Assembly: GCA_003577005.1 (NCBI GenBank)
Contig: QEUW01000278.1
Coordinates: 1-13,570, forward strand
Direction of reading: 5' to 3'
Origin: Chloroflexota bacterium
GTDB lineage: Bacteria; Chloroflexota; Anaerolineae; Caldilineales; Caldilineaceae
Length of the DNA: 13,570 nt
Made by a program: the position numbers and the translations under genes. This document shows positions 1 through 6,237 of this stretch, piece after piece. A model generated the notes under the pieces. The model did no database searches, had not been told where the DNA came from, and saw nothing but the letters and a program-made list of their open reading frames with translations. Positions within the stretch are counted from its first letter, which is position 1, and the number at the start of each line of letters is the position of its first letter.

Positions 1-12
1 GAGGTCGCTATT

Positions 13-88
13 TGGCACGCCCGGAGGGATTCGAACCCCCGACACCTGGTTCCGAAGACCAGTGCTCTATCCACTGAGCTACGGGCGC
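13..88 (-). tRNA. tRNA-Arg (anticodon UCG)
   Basis: The minus strand folds as a complete cloverleaf of 76 nt. The 7-bp acceptor stem GCGCCCG/CGGGCGT closes with a G-U pair. The D arm begins TAGCTCAGTGGATAGAGC. The anticodon stem is CTGGT/ACCAG with loop CTTCGGA, so the anticodon is UCG, reading CGA (and other CGN by wobble). The T arm contains GGTTCGAATC. The discriminator is G and the CCA end is encoded (13-15). Family knowledge: bacterial tRNA-Arg species of the CGN box commonly begin GCGCCCGTAGCTCAG. No intron or mismatch is seen. Nothing can be said about a terminator because only 12 bases remain before the window edge. Confidence 0.96.
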
Positions 89-106
89 ACAATCTTCCTT
101 TACAAA

Positions 107-135
107 AGGATACCATAAGTGGGCATTTTCGTCTA
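107..135 (-). promoter_or_regulatory. candidate promoter of the tRNA-Arg gene
   Basis: On the minus strand a TAGACG hexamer (130-135) and a TATCCT hexamer (107-112) are separated by 17 bp. The -10 is preceded by TGG, an extended -10 pattern. Each hexamer matches the sigma-70 consensus at 4 of 6 positions. Initiation would fall near 100, about 12 nt before the mature tRNA 5' end, which suits a short 5' leader removed by RNase P. Placement is by pattern only. Confidence 0.35.
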
Positions 136-229
136 GCCTGACGAGCGGTTTTAATCGTGAAATTGTTAGCAAGTTGTTAGGATTTGCTGCACACGGACGC
201 CAAGAGTATGGTACGATATAGTTGCTACC

Positions 230-330
230 TGTATTGACACATCAAGTTGGGTAGCGAGTCAGGAGGTGCGACGTACTTTGTCAAGTGCGTTGCACCTGGA
301 TTGCATGACCTAACTTCATTTGTCAGTACA
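230..330. mobile_element. MITE-like 101-bp foldback element with 6-bp flanking duplication
   Basis: The ends form terminal inverted repeats of 23 bp (230-252 and 308-330) matching at 19 positions, starting TGTATTGACA and ending TGTCAGTACA. Inside lies a second inverted repeat of 15 bp (264-278 / 283-297; AGGTGCGACGTACTT / AAGTGCGTTGCACCT), fully paired apart from two G-U wobbles, with a 4-nt loop. The element is flanked on both sides by GCTACC (224-229 and 331-336), as expected for a target-site duplication. It has no coding capacity. TGT...ACA ends are common among DDE insertion sequences such as the IS3/IS481 groups, so a non-autonomous derivative is the likeliest reading (inference). Alternatively it could be a structured RNA or REP-like palindrome. 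No parent transposase is present in this window. Confidence 0.6.
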
Positions 331-472
331 GCTACCCAATAGAGACGGATCTACCTTTCCCCCATTGAACGATCGATGTTTCTTTGCGCTGTCCAATAGG
401 CACAGCGGAACATCATCTTTTTGAGTTTCTGTTAAGTTCTTTGTAAACTTATGGGTAAGAGCACGCTGTTCC

Positions 473-503
473 TTGATATTGTTCCATCTGCCAACGGTAA
501 TAT
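473..503 (+). promoter_or_regulatory. candidate promoter of the first J-domain gene
   Basis: TTGATA (473-478) and TAATAT (498-503) resemble sigma-70 -35 and -10 boxes, but the spacer is 19 bp, longer than the optimal 17. Initiation near 510 would leave a leader of about 58 nt before the ATG at 568. The surrounding sequence is more AT-rich than the genes. Confidence 0.3.
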
Positions 504-567
504 GCAGCGGTCAGCATTGCGAACCCTGCGCCTACCGGCTGTCACCACTGTTTAAGGTTTGCCGGAC

Positions 568-1413
568 ATGAAGGACTACTACGACATCCTGGACGTTCCG
601 CTTACCGCTACGGCGGATGAGATCAAGGCCCGGTATCGCCAGTTAGTGCGTGTCTATCACCCGGACCGTTTTACAAATCTCACTGACAAAGAGTATGCCG
701 AGCAAAAGTTGAAGGAGATCAACGAAGCGTACACGGCCCTGATCGCTTACGCCGGTAGCCAGCGCGCGCCGACACCGGGCCACATACCGCCGGTCCCCAT
801 TGTGGAACCTGCGACACTCGACTTTGGTGTAATACCGCCCAATCGTCGCACCAGCGCCCGGCTACAGGTGGGCAACATGGGTGGCACGGCCCGCAACGTT
901 AGCTTTACCTATAGTGACGAGCAACCCTGGTTTACGCTCACTAGAGGCAGGCAAGTCTACCCCGATCAGCCTGTGCCCGTGGAATTTGAGGTGCTGGTAA
1001 ATACCGCAGGACTGGTGCCAGGCCAATATACGGGCTGGGTAGAGATCAGGATGGATGGCGCCACTGCGCGTGCTGCGCTTATGCTTGAGGTTGGCGAATC
1101 CGCACCCGTACGTTTGCCGCTCCGGTGGCTCCTGGTAGGCGGTCTGCTTATTTTGCTGCTGGTTGCTCTTGTCGTCCTCACACCTTTGCTGCAGGTGCTC
1201 GATAGCCCACGGCGACCACCAGCGCGCGCCCCTCTCAGCACTACAGTCACCCCGGCCAAAGAGATTGGCGATCCACTCACCCCAGCCGCACCGGCAGACG
1301 AGAGTGAAGAGTCGCCGCAGAGCGTCGCCACAGATAGTCACACTCTTGCCATCATCGAACCGCCTCCAGCCTGGGAGACGCCTGAAGTCGTGCGTGAGCG
1401 GGCGAGCCCGTAA
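568..1413 (+). CDS. membrane-anchored J-domain protein (short paralogue)
   Basis: A 281-residue protein. Residues 1-60 form a J domain (start [14 protein letters not shown] at 31-33 in [10 protein letters not shown]), the part that stimulates DnaK/Hsp70 ATPase. Residues about 80-175 look like an all-beta Ig-like/ASPM-SPD2-Hydin-type domain (PATLDFGVI... , GWVEIRMDG). A single TM helix follows at about 187-211, then a roughly 70-residue Pro/Ser-rich tail. With the J domain cytoplasmic, the tail would be outside. The start is chosen at ATG 568, not the in-frame TTG at 559: AAGG (554-557) sits 10 nt upstream, and the paralogue at 1635 begins with exactly the same [14 protein letters not shown]. 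No zinc-finger or DnaJ C-terminal substrate domain is present, so this is a class C J protein, not DnaJ itself. Its partner and role are unknown. Tandem with a longer paralogue 221 bp downstream. Confidence 0.88.
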   Translation: MKDYYDILDVPLTATADEIKARYRQLVRVYHPDRFTNLTDKEYAEQKLKEINEAYTALIAYAGSQRAPTPGHIPPVPIVEPATLDFGVIPPNRRTSARLQVGNMGGTARNVSFTYSDEQPWFTLTRGRQVYPDQPVPVEFEVLVNTAGLVPGQYTGWVEIRMDGATARAALMLEVGESAPVRLPLRWLLVGGLLILLLVALVVLTPLLQVLDSPRRPPARAPLSTTVTPAKEIGDPLTPAAPADESEESPQSVATDSHTLAIIEPPPAWETPEVVRERASP

Positions 1414-1561
1414 AGTACCAGCGAAAGCCGGCTCATCTGAGGAAACGAGGGTCAATCCTCCATTGTCCACGAACCAGCGTCCCTTCAGGAACTCCACTCC
1501 ACTGCTTTACCGTTCTATAGATGGGACATACAACTGCGAAGGATTCTTCTAAAAAAAACGA

Positions 1562-1567
1562 TATAAA
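1562..1567 (+). promoter_or_regulatory. candidate -10 box upstream of the second J-domain gene
   Basis: TATAAA (1562-1567) follows an A8 tract (1551-1558) in an otherwise GC-rich 221-bp gap between the two J-domain genes. No good -35 box lies 16-18 bp upstream, so this is only a weak pointer that the second gene may have its own promoter. The rest of 1414-1634 shows no reading frame or strong hairpin terminator. Confidence 0.22.
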
Positions 1568-1634
1568 TTATGCCGGCCCTAATGGCCGTCTGATAGCCAA
1601 GCTCTCCAAAGCACTGAACTGAAAAGGGTGCTGT

Positions 1635-3437
1635 GTGAAAGATTATTACGATATCCTCGATGTCCCTCTCACTGCCAGCCAGGAAGAGATTCGGGCGCGC
1701 TACAAGCAGTTGGTGCGCATCTATCACCCGGATCGCTTTACCAACGCGCTGGACAAACTTTATGCCGAACGCAAGCTTCAGGAGATCAACGAGGCGTACA
1801 CCTTTCTGACCAGCCCGCAACCGGCCTATGTAGCTCCATCGATTCCGCTGCCTGCGCCCACAGTGGACCCGCCGGTGTTGGATTTTGGTCTGGTACGCCC
1901 CGGCGAACGCCAGCGGTTGCGTTTTCAAGTAGACAATAACGGCGCCACGGCCTCGACGATCAACTTTGTCTGTAGCGATGAGAACAGTTGGTTCCGAGTG
2001 ACCAAAGGCCGGCGTATTGAAGAGGACAAGCCTCTCCCCCTGGAATTCGAAGTCGTAGCCGACATCGATGCCCCTGCGCCTACTCATACGTACGACGGCT
2101 GGATCGAGATCAATATGGACGGTGTGACGACACGCGTCCAATTACTGGCGCGAGTCCAGGCTGTCCAACCACGCACTCTGCCCCGGCTCGGTCTCTTTGT
2201 TTCACTCTGTCTGGTTGCCTTGGCGTTGCTTGCCCTTGCCCGCATCAATCCGGCGCTCTCCGCTGTGGTTGATTCGCTCTGGTTTTCTACACCCGTCTTT
2301 TCGCCAGATTCAGCGGCGGACGCCGACAGCGACGCATTGGCTGCGCTATCTCAGACGGCTGCCCTCCGACCCGTCCTGGCAGCGGGGATTGCGTCACCAC
2401 CAATCGATCCCCCCGGCAGCGGCGATGGCTCTGACGCCCCACAGCCCGGTGCGAATACTCCATCAGCAGCAGCTCTGGCGGTTGCGGCCGCGCTGACAAC
2501 AACCGTGCCATCTACGCCCACGGCCACGACGACACCGACGACCGCGCCCACCAGGACCACTACGGCAACGAGTTCATCCACGCCGCCGGCGTCTGCCACA
2601 GCAACGCCACGTCCGACCCAAAGCGCCACGCTCACCCCTATTCAGACAGCAACCCCATTGTCTGCCGGTGTAGCCTTAACTGGTACGGCAACACTGTCAG
2701 CGACGAAGACGGCCAGCGGAACACGGACCCCTACCCGCACCGCAACCGCGACATCCACCAGAACGCCAACACCTTTGCGCACGGCCACACATCCGGCAAC
2801 CACTACCGCAACCGGAATAACTGGCGAGACCGTAACAGCGACCACACCTATCACGGCGGCTGAAACAGTAACCGCTACCGCAACGCGGACGGCCACGCCA
2901 GCCCCGCCCCCCACAGCAACCTTTACGCCGACGGCTACCGCCACAGAGACGTTGTCGCCAACGCCGTCCGCTACGGCTACAGCGACAGCCACTGCAACAC
3001 CCTCTCCCACAGCAACCTTTACGCCGACGGCCACCGCCACAGAGACATGGACGCCGTCGCCTACACGGACGGCTACCGCTACGTCAACGGCGACAGCCAC
3101 TGGTACGCCAACGCCATCGCCGACGGCGACTCACACGGCCACCGCGACCCCGACCCTCTCCCCAACGCGGACGCCGACCCCGCGGCCAACTAACACACCG
3201 ACACCCTGGCCGACGGCGACGCCAACCGACACACCACAGCCGGCCACAAACACACCGGCGCTAACGGACACACTGGCGCCCGCCTGGAGAGCCTGGAAGT
3301 GGGAACGGTGGTGCCGGCTATTGCCCGCACGATTGATTTCTCGTGGCTCCAGATCGCGCTACCCGACGGCCGCATCGGCTGGGTCTATCGCGAAACGATG
3401 GGCGTACCGGTGGAGCAGGTCGAGGAATTGCCGGTGA
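1635..3437 (+). CDS. membrane J-domain protein with long Thr/Pro stalk; C-terminus apparently frameshifted
   Basis: As read, 600 residues from GTG 1635, with AAAGGG (1623-1628) 6 nt upstream. Residues 1-60 are a J domain with HPD at 31-33. About 78-175 is an Ig-like beta domain ([19 protein letters not shown]), and about 185-203 a TM helix. Residues about 285-545 are a low-complexity stalk of TAT/TPT units, typical of surface stalks. The first three parts align closely with the paralogue at 568. The last ~50 residues in this frame ([11 protein letters not shown]...) are Trp/Arg-rich and unlike a protein domain. The -1 frame of the same DNA gives a convincing SH3-like end (up to stop 3452-3454). 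The intact protein was therefore probably J domain - Ig-like - TM - extracellular stalk - SH3b. The frame break lies between 3194 and about 3290 and may be a mutation, a sequencing/assembly error in repetitive DNA, or recoding. Hsp70 stimulation is family knowledge; the cell-envelope role is inferred. Confidence 0.82.
   Translation: MKDYYDILDVPLTASQEEIRARYKQLVRIYHPDRFTNALDKLYAERKLQEINEAYTFLTSPQPAYVAPSIPLPAPTVDPPVLDFGLVRPGERQRLRFQVDNNGATASTINFVCSDENSWFRVTKGRRIEEDKPLPLEFEVVADIDAPAPTHTYDGWIEINMDGVTTRVQLLARVQAVQPRTLPRLGLFVSLCLVALALLALARINPALSAVVDSLWFSTPVFSPDSAADADSDALAALSQTAALRPVLAAGIASPPIDPPGSGDGSDAPQPGANTPSAAALAVAAALTTTVPSTPTATTTPTTAPTRTTTATSSSTPPASATATPRPTQSATLTPIQTATPLSAGVALTGTATLSATKTASGTRTPTRTATATSTRTPTPLRTATHPATTTATGITGETVTATTPITAAETVTATATRTATPAPPPTATFTPTATATETLSPTPSATATATATATPSPTATFTPTATATETWTPSPTRTATATSTATATGTPTPSPTATHTATATPTLSPTRTPTPRPTNTPTPWPTATPTDTPQPATNTPALTDTLAPAWRAWKWERWCRLLPARLISRGSRSRYPTAASAGSIAKRWAYRWSRSRNCR
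2911..3046 (+). repeat. direct repeat of 40 bp, period 96 bp, inside the Thr/Pro stalk
   Basis: The 40-bp stretch starting CCACAGCAACCTTTACGCCG at 2911-2950 recurs at 3007-3046 with one mismatch. The 96-bp period is exactly 32 codons, so gain or loss of one unit would keep the frame. The wider region (about 2485-3270) is a degenerate ACG/ACC/CCG/GCC tract encoding Thr/Pro/Ala. This is a likely place for replication slippage or assembly error, which matters for the frame break just downstream. Confidence 0.8.
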
Positions 3438-3454
3438 TCTACACAACACCGTGA
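3194..3454 (+). other. out-of-frame SH3-like (SH3b) C-terminal coding segment of the second J-domain gene
   Basis: In the -1 frame relative to the 1635 gene, codons from 3194 to the TGA at 3452-3454 are open. From about 3284 they read [19 protein letters not shown] then [19 protein letters not shown] and finish ...VIYTTP. The pattern V-G-x-x-V-P ... WLQI-x-L-P-D-G-R-x-GWV is the classic second half of a bacterial SH3 domain (SH3_3/SH3b), and its codons end mostly in G or C, like real genes here. An in-frame TAA at 3191-3193 blocks extension further upstream, so the crossover must lie between 3194 and about 3290. The first strand of the SH3 fold (usually ANVRSGPG...) is not recognisable ([14 protein letters not shown]), so that part may be decayed. 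Confidence 0.7.
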
Positions 3455-4578
3455 GCGGCGCGCCAGCGGACAGTATAGCTGCGCAAGGCATCTTCGGGGT
3501 TGAGTTCCGCCTGGTGCGCCAGCGCCACCAATTGCCAGAGCAGTTCACCCAGTGCAGTTTCGTCTGTCCCTTCGCCAACGAGTGCAGCCAACGTTGGATT
3601 GGCCGCAGCCAGGGCACTGCGATCCAAAAAACCGGCCTTGGCTGCCTTTGATTGGAGCTGGCGCGCCTTTTCCAACGCCGGCAGCGCAGCCGGCACACCG
3701 TCGAGCGGATGGCCGGGTGCGGCGCCCCTGGCTGCCTTCTCCTCCGCCTTGATAGCGTCCCAGTTAGCCAGTACCGTCTGCACACCATCGACCGCAACGT
3801 CACCAAAGACGTGAGGGTGGCGCCGGCGCAGCTTGGTGACGATACTCCGCACCACCTCTGCCATCTGAAAACGCCGTGTATCGGTGCCGATCTGCACCAT
3901 GAGCACCGCCGCCATCAGCAGGTCTCCTAATTCTTCGGCAATCAGGTGGCTGTTATCAGCGCCATCCAGGCCGGCATCGATCGCCTCGATCACTTCGGCG
4001 CATTCGCTGAGCAGATCATGCCGCATGGTCGCCAGTGTCTGCGCCCGGTCCCACGGGCAGCCCTCGGCAGAACGCAGGTGGGCGACGATCTCTTGCAGCG
4101 CCGTCAGGCTACCAAATGGGTGCAGAGGAGGTACGTAGAGCCAGGTCGTAGCATCCACTGGTTGCGCTTCACTCAATTCGGCAAGCTGCAGCGACTGCAC
4201 ATCTGGATTCCCATCGTCACCCCGACGAACAAGGCGGATGGGGTGGTCAGACGGGAAGGCATTGCGCAGCGCCCGCCCAATCTGCCCACCGAGGGCGGGC
4301 GAATCGACTCCGAAGATCAGCAGCGGCAGATTGCCTTCCGTCTGTGGGTAGTAGGATTGTGCGACATAGCTCGCCGGCACACATTGCCAGCCTTGAGCGA
4401 GACCAACCCCCACCGCCTCCAGCACAGCCACGAGCCAGTGCAGGTCGGGCGTTGGGCCAGTTTCCATGCTGGCTTCTTCCTCTGGGTGTGACAGATCATT
4501 TGTTGCTGCCATACTCATCTTTCTTCTCATTTCTTCTTGAAGAGTGCGCACGAGGTTGTGCAGATCCTTATCGATCAT
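3439..4578 (-). CDS. mazG: MazG-family NTP pyrophosphohydrolase with truncated tetrapyrrole-methylase-like N-terminus
   Basis: Predicted 379 residues from ATG 4578; an in-frame TTG at 4617 and later ATGs (for example at MSMAATND) are alternatives. The MazG domain starts near residue 160 with the signature GCPWD (Cys174-Asp177). Its metal ligands are ExxE at Glu192/Glu195 and ExxD at Glu216/Asp219, followed by LRRRHPHVFGD. It should hydrolyse NTPs to NMP plus pyrophosphate, with Mg2+. The C-terminal part (DGVPAALPALEKA... LGELLWQLVALAHQ) is the usual second MazG repeat, but it is short and lacks the ExxD metal pair. Residues about 45-150 (ending WLYVPPL) resemble only the second half of the tetrapyrrole methylase domain of YabN-type proteins. 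The SAM-binding GxGPG half is missing, replaced by a Glu/Lys/Met-rich, less GC-rich stretch. It lies downstream of a small membrane-protein gene, and its 3' end overlaps the tail of the convergent J-domain gene's SH3 frame by 16 bp. Confidence 0.88.
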   Translation of the reverse strand: MIDKDLHNLVRTLQEEMRRKMSMAATNDLSHPEEEASMETGPTPDLHWLVAVLEAVGVGLAQGWQCVPASYVAQSYYPQTEGNLPLLIFGVDSPALGGQIGRALRNAFPSDHPIRLVRRGDDGNPDVQSLQLAELSEAQPVDATTWLYVPPLHPFGSLTALQEIVAHLRSAEGCPWDRAQTLATMRHDLLSECAEVIEAIDAGLDGADNSHLIAEELGDLLMAAVLMVQIGTDTRRFQMAEVVRSIVTKLRRRHPHVFGDVAVDGVQTVLANWDAIKAEEKAARGAAPGHPLDGVPAALPALEKARQLQSKAAKAGFLDRSALAAANPTLAALVGEGTDETALGELLWQLVALAHQAELNPEDALRSYTVRWRAAHGVV

Positions 4579-4635
4579 ATCCGGTCGCCCCCAGACCAGC
4601 ACATTCGGTATAAGCAATGCCAGCGATGCGGGCCA

Positions 4636-5040
4636 CTACCGCCGCGCCGGGCGATGCTGCAAGTACGCTTCGAGCAGTCCGGCCAGGAGCGGCGTCGCCA
4701 GCAGAAAGATCACATCATAGAGCTCGAACAGAGCCAGTACCACATTGGCCACCAACGCACACGCAAACAAGAATCCCTGGCGCAGCGCAAATGCGGGCTT
4801 GGGTGCGGCGTAACGGCTGCCACCCCCGAGGGTGGGAAAACGCCGATGCAGCAACAAGGCTATCGCTGCGCCGAGCCCGGTGACAACAAAAAGCAACGCG
4901 AGGAGAAAGAGCGCCACCAACGGACCGTTGAGGCGCCCATCTGGCTGCCACGGGGAAAGATAGAGCAAAAGATAGCCAAAGACCCCGGCCCCACCCAACA
5001 GAAAGAGTAGGGTCCAGGCCACCGCCTGCGTACGCGTCAT
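4636..5040 (-). CDS. small multi-pass membrane protein of unknown function
   Basis: A 134-residue protein from ATG 5040 (MTRTQAVAWTLLFLLGGAGV); a TTG at 5076 would add 12 residues. Hydrophobic segments lie at about 5-28, 38-64 and 86-125, the last long enough for two helices, so three to four TM passes. Short charged loops carry WQPDGRLNG and HRRFPTLGG. No catalytic motif is recognisable. No strong Shine-Dalgarno is visible before either start. It precedes mazG on the same strand, with 57 bp to the ATG start or 18 bp to the TTG start, so the two are probably cotranscribed. It diverges from the small ORF/EamA/lysA group with a 143-bp gap. The reading frame on the opposite strand (4537-5010) is judged a shadow because it lacks the hydrophobic periodicity seen here. 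Confidence 0.72.
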   Translation of the reverse strand: MTRTQAVAWTLLFLLGGAGVFGYLLLYLSPWQPDGRLNGPLVALFLLALLFVVTGLGAAIALLLHRRFPTLGGGSRYAAPKPAFALRQGFLFACALVANVVLALFELYDVIFLLATPLLAGLLEAYLQHRPARR

Positions 5041-5084
5041 GGCCGGCAGTGTATCACGCCCACCCGGTGCAGACAATTACAGAG

Positions 5085-5110
5085 GCGAGGCTTTTTGCAG
5101 AAAGCCTTGC
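5085..5110. repeat. 10-bp inverted repeat in the divergent promoter region
   Basis: GCGAGGCTTT (5085-5094) pairs with AAAGCCTTGC (5101-5110), with one G-U and a 6-nt loop TTGCAG. It lies immediately upstream of the expected -35 position of the plus-strand promoter (-10 at 5134) and would fall in the leader of the minus-strand membrane-protein gene. It could be an operator or an RNA hairpin; nothing decides between them. Confidence 0.4.
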
Positions 5111-5139
5111 TTCTCTGGCCGGGCATATTATGGTATAAT
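5111..5139 (+). promoter_or_regulatory. extended -10 promoter for the small ORF-EamA-lysA group
   Basis: A perfect TATAAT (5134-5139) is preceded by TGG (5131-5133), an extended -10 element. The hexamer at the 17-bp position upstream is TTCTCT (5111-5116), a weak -35, which extended -10 promoters tolerate. Transcription would begin near 5146 and give a leader of about 38 nt before the ATG at 5184. This is the clearest promoter in the window. Confidence 0.65.
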
Positions 5140-5183
5140 CGGCTTGTTAAGGTTATTTTCAAACCGGAAAGGCAGGTTGCTCT

Positions 5184-5291
5184 ATGCGCAAACCACGCAC
5201 GCGCGCCGAGCTGATTTTTTATGTATTGAGTATCCTGATCGTGATCAGCATGGTGTTGAGCATGGTCTACGTCGCGATCTTACCCAACTGA
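5184..5291 (+). CDS. 35-residue single-TM small protein
   Basis: ATG 5184 to TGA 5289-5291 encodes 35 residues: a basic start (MRKPRTRAELIFY) followed by one hydrophobic helix (VLSILIVISMVLSMVYVAIL) and a short PN end. Positive-inside rules predict a cytoplasmic N-terminus. An AGG (5174-5176) lies 7 nt upstream of ATG, with GGAAAGG (5167-5172) just before it, and the strong extended -10 promoter points straight at it. The EamA gene begins 15 bp after its stop, with a Shine-Dalgarno overlapping that stop. It may be a transporter-associated small subunit or simply a leader peptide controlling downstream translation. Function is unknown. Codon use and the membrane-like composition argue against a chance frame. 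Confidence 0.68.
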   Translation: MRKPRTRAELIFYVLSILIVISMVLSMVYVAILPN

Positions 5292-5305
5292 GGGGCGGCA
5301 ACGCA

Positions 5306-6205
5306 TTGACAGCGCAACAACAGGATGCGGTTTCGGCCACAGCAGGACGCTGGTCGGGGGACGAACGTCAGGGTGTGATCTATGCGGCTGTTGCCGTATT
5401 CTTTTTTAGCCTGAGCCCAGTCTTTACCCGCTGGGCGGCGGTGACGCTCTCGGCCTATGAGATCGCCGCCGGCCGGCTGTTGACGGCCGGCGTTCTGGTG
5501 TTGGCGCTGGCGCGCTGGCAACGCCACACCTTGCCTGACTGGTCTGGCTGGCCTCGTTTTGCGCTCTTTGGGTTGATCACGGCGCTGCATTTTGGCTTTT
5601 ATATTGCTTCGCTCCAGTTTACCACTATTGCCCACAGTCTGGCGCTGATCTATACTGCGCCGATCTTTGTAGCCTTCTTCTCCTGGCTCTTTTTGGGCGA
5701 GGGATTGAATGTCCGCAAATGGGGTGGGGTGTTGGTGGCAGTGGTTGGCGTATCCATCCTTGCCGGTTTTGAGCCGGCCTTTGACCGCAACATGCTGATC
5801 GGTGACCTATTGGCCGTGGGCAGCGCCATCTGTTTTGGCCTCTACAGTGTGGCCGGTCGCAGCGAGCGGTTGCGCACCTCACTCTTTGGCTACGCCGGGA
5901 CGGTCTACACGCTGGCCGCCCTCTGGCTGGCGCCGGCGGTAGCGCTCAACTTTAGCCCCGCCGGCTATACGCTCCCTGCGGTGTTGAGCGTGTTGGGGCT
6001 GGGTCTCTTTCCACTGGCGCTGGGGCATACGCTCTACAACGCCGCCCTGCGCAAGACCAATGCTACACTGGTCAATCTGATCGCAACGCAGGAGGTCACC
6101 GGCGGCATCCTGCTGGGGATTGTGCTGCTCCAGGAGATCCCCAGCGCCAACAGCATCATCGGTGTCCTGGTGACGCTGGCCGGGATCGTGCTGGTAATCT
6201 TATGA
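5306..6205 (+). CDS. EamA/DMT-family membrane transporter
   Basis: 299 residues with about ten TM helices in two EamA repeats: the first from GVIYAAVAVFFFSLSPVFTRW to about residue 140, the second from DLLAVGSAICFGLYSVAGRS to the C-terminus LVTLAGIVLVIL. Length and topology fit the drug/metabolite transporter superfamily, whose members include exporters of amino acids and other small metabolites. The open frame extends upstream to 5039, but that part overlaps the promoter and the 35-codon ORF in another frame. The likely start is TTG 5306, with GAGGGG (5290-5295) 10 nt upstream. That Shine-Dalgarno overlaps the preceding stop codon, suggesting translational coupling. lysA follows after 32 bp. 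Substrate cannot be deduced; lysine or a related amino acid is a guess from context only. Confidence 0.88.
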   Translation: MTAQQQDAVSATAGRWSGDERQGVIYAAVAVFFFSLSPVFTRWAAVTLSAYEIAAGRLLTAGVLVLALARWQRHTLPDWSGWPRFALFGLITALHFGFYIASLQFTTIAHSLALIYTAPIFVAFFSWLFLGEGLNVRKWGGVLVAVVGVSILAGFEPAFDRNMLIGDLLAVGSAICFGLYSVAGRSERLRTSLFGYAGTVYTLAALWLAPAVALNFSPAGYTLPAVLSVLGLGLFPLALGHTLYNAALRKTNATLVNLIATQEVTGGILLGIVLLQEIPSANSIIGVLVTLAGIVLVIL

Positions 6206-6237
6206 TGAGGCGGTTGGCAAACGAATAGGAACCATAC

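Larger units (their letters stand above)
89..567. other. intergenic region between tRNA-Arg and the first J-domain gene
   Basis: About 480 bp without a convincing reading frame. It holds the putative tRNA promoter (107-135), the MITE-like foldback (230-330) with its flanking repeats, and a candidate promoter for the downstream gene (473-503). In 137-223 and 337-472 I see nothing else beyond a short TTGTTAG direct repeat around 163-180. Confidence 0.7.

Noticed and set aside
862..1497. Minus-strand 211-codon frame over the first J-domain gene
   Set aside because: It overlaps the J-domain gene's Ig-like and TM coding in antisense and has no recognisable motif.
2642..3100. Minus-strand frame encoding a Val/Ala repeat (VAVAVAV...)
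   Set aside because: It is the reverse of the Thr/Pro stalk codons (ACG/ACC/GCC); the composition is explained entirely by the stalk repeat.
2485..3270. Repetitive DNA considered as a CRISPR array or satellite
   Set aside because: There are no constant repeats with unique spacers. Periodicity is in codon triplets and the region is in frame with the J-domain protein, so it is a coding stalk.
4537..5010. Plus-strand 157-codon frame opposite the small membrane-protein gene
   Set aside because: The opposite strand encodes clean TM helices; this frame is a Gln/Arg/Lys-rich shadow of them.
5039..5305. N-terminal extension of the EamA open frame
   Set aside because: It spans the TATAAT promoter and the 35-codon ORF in another frame, and the peptide is not membrane-like. 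The start at 5306 with GAGGGG gives the usual family length.
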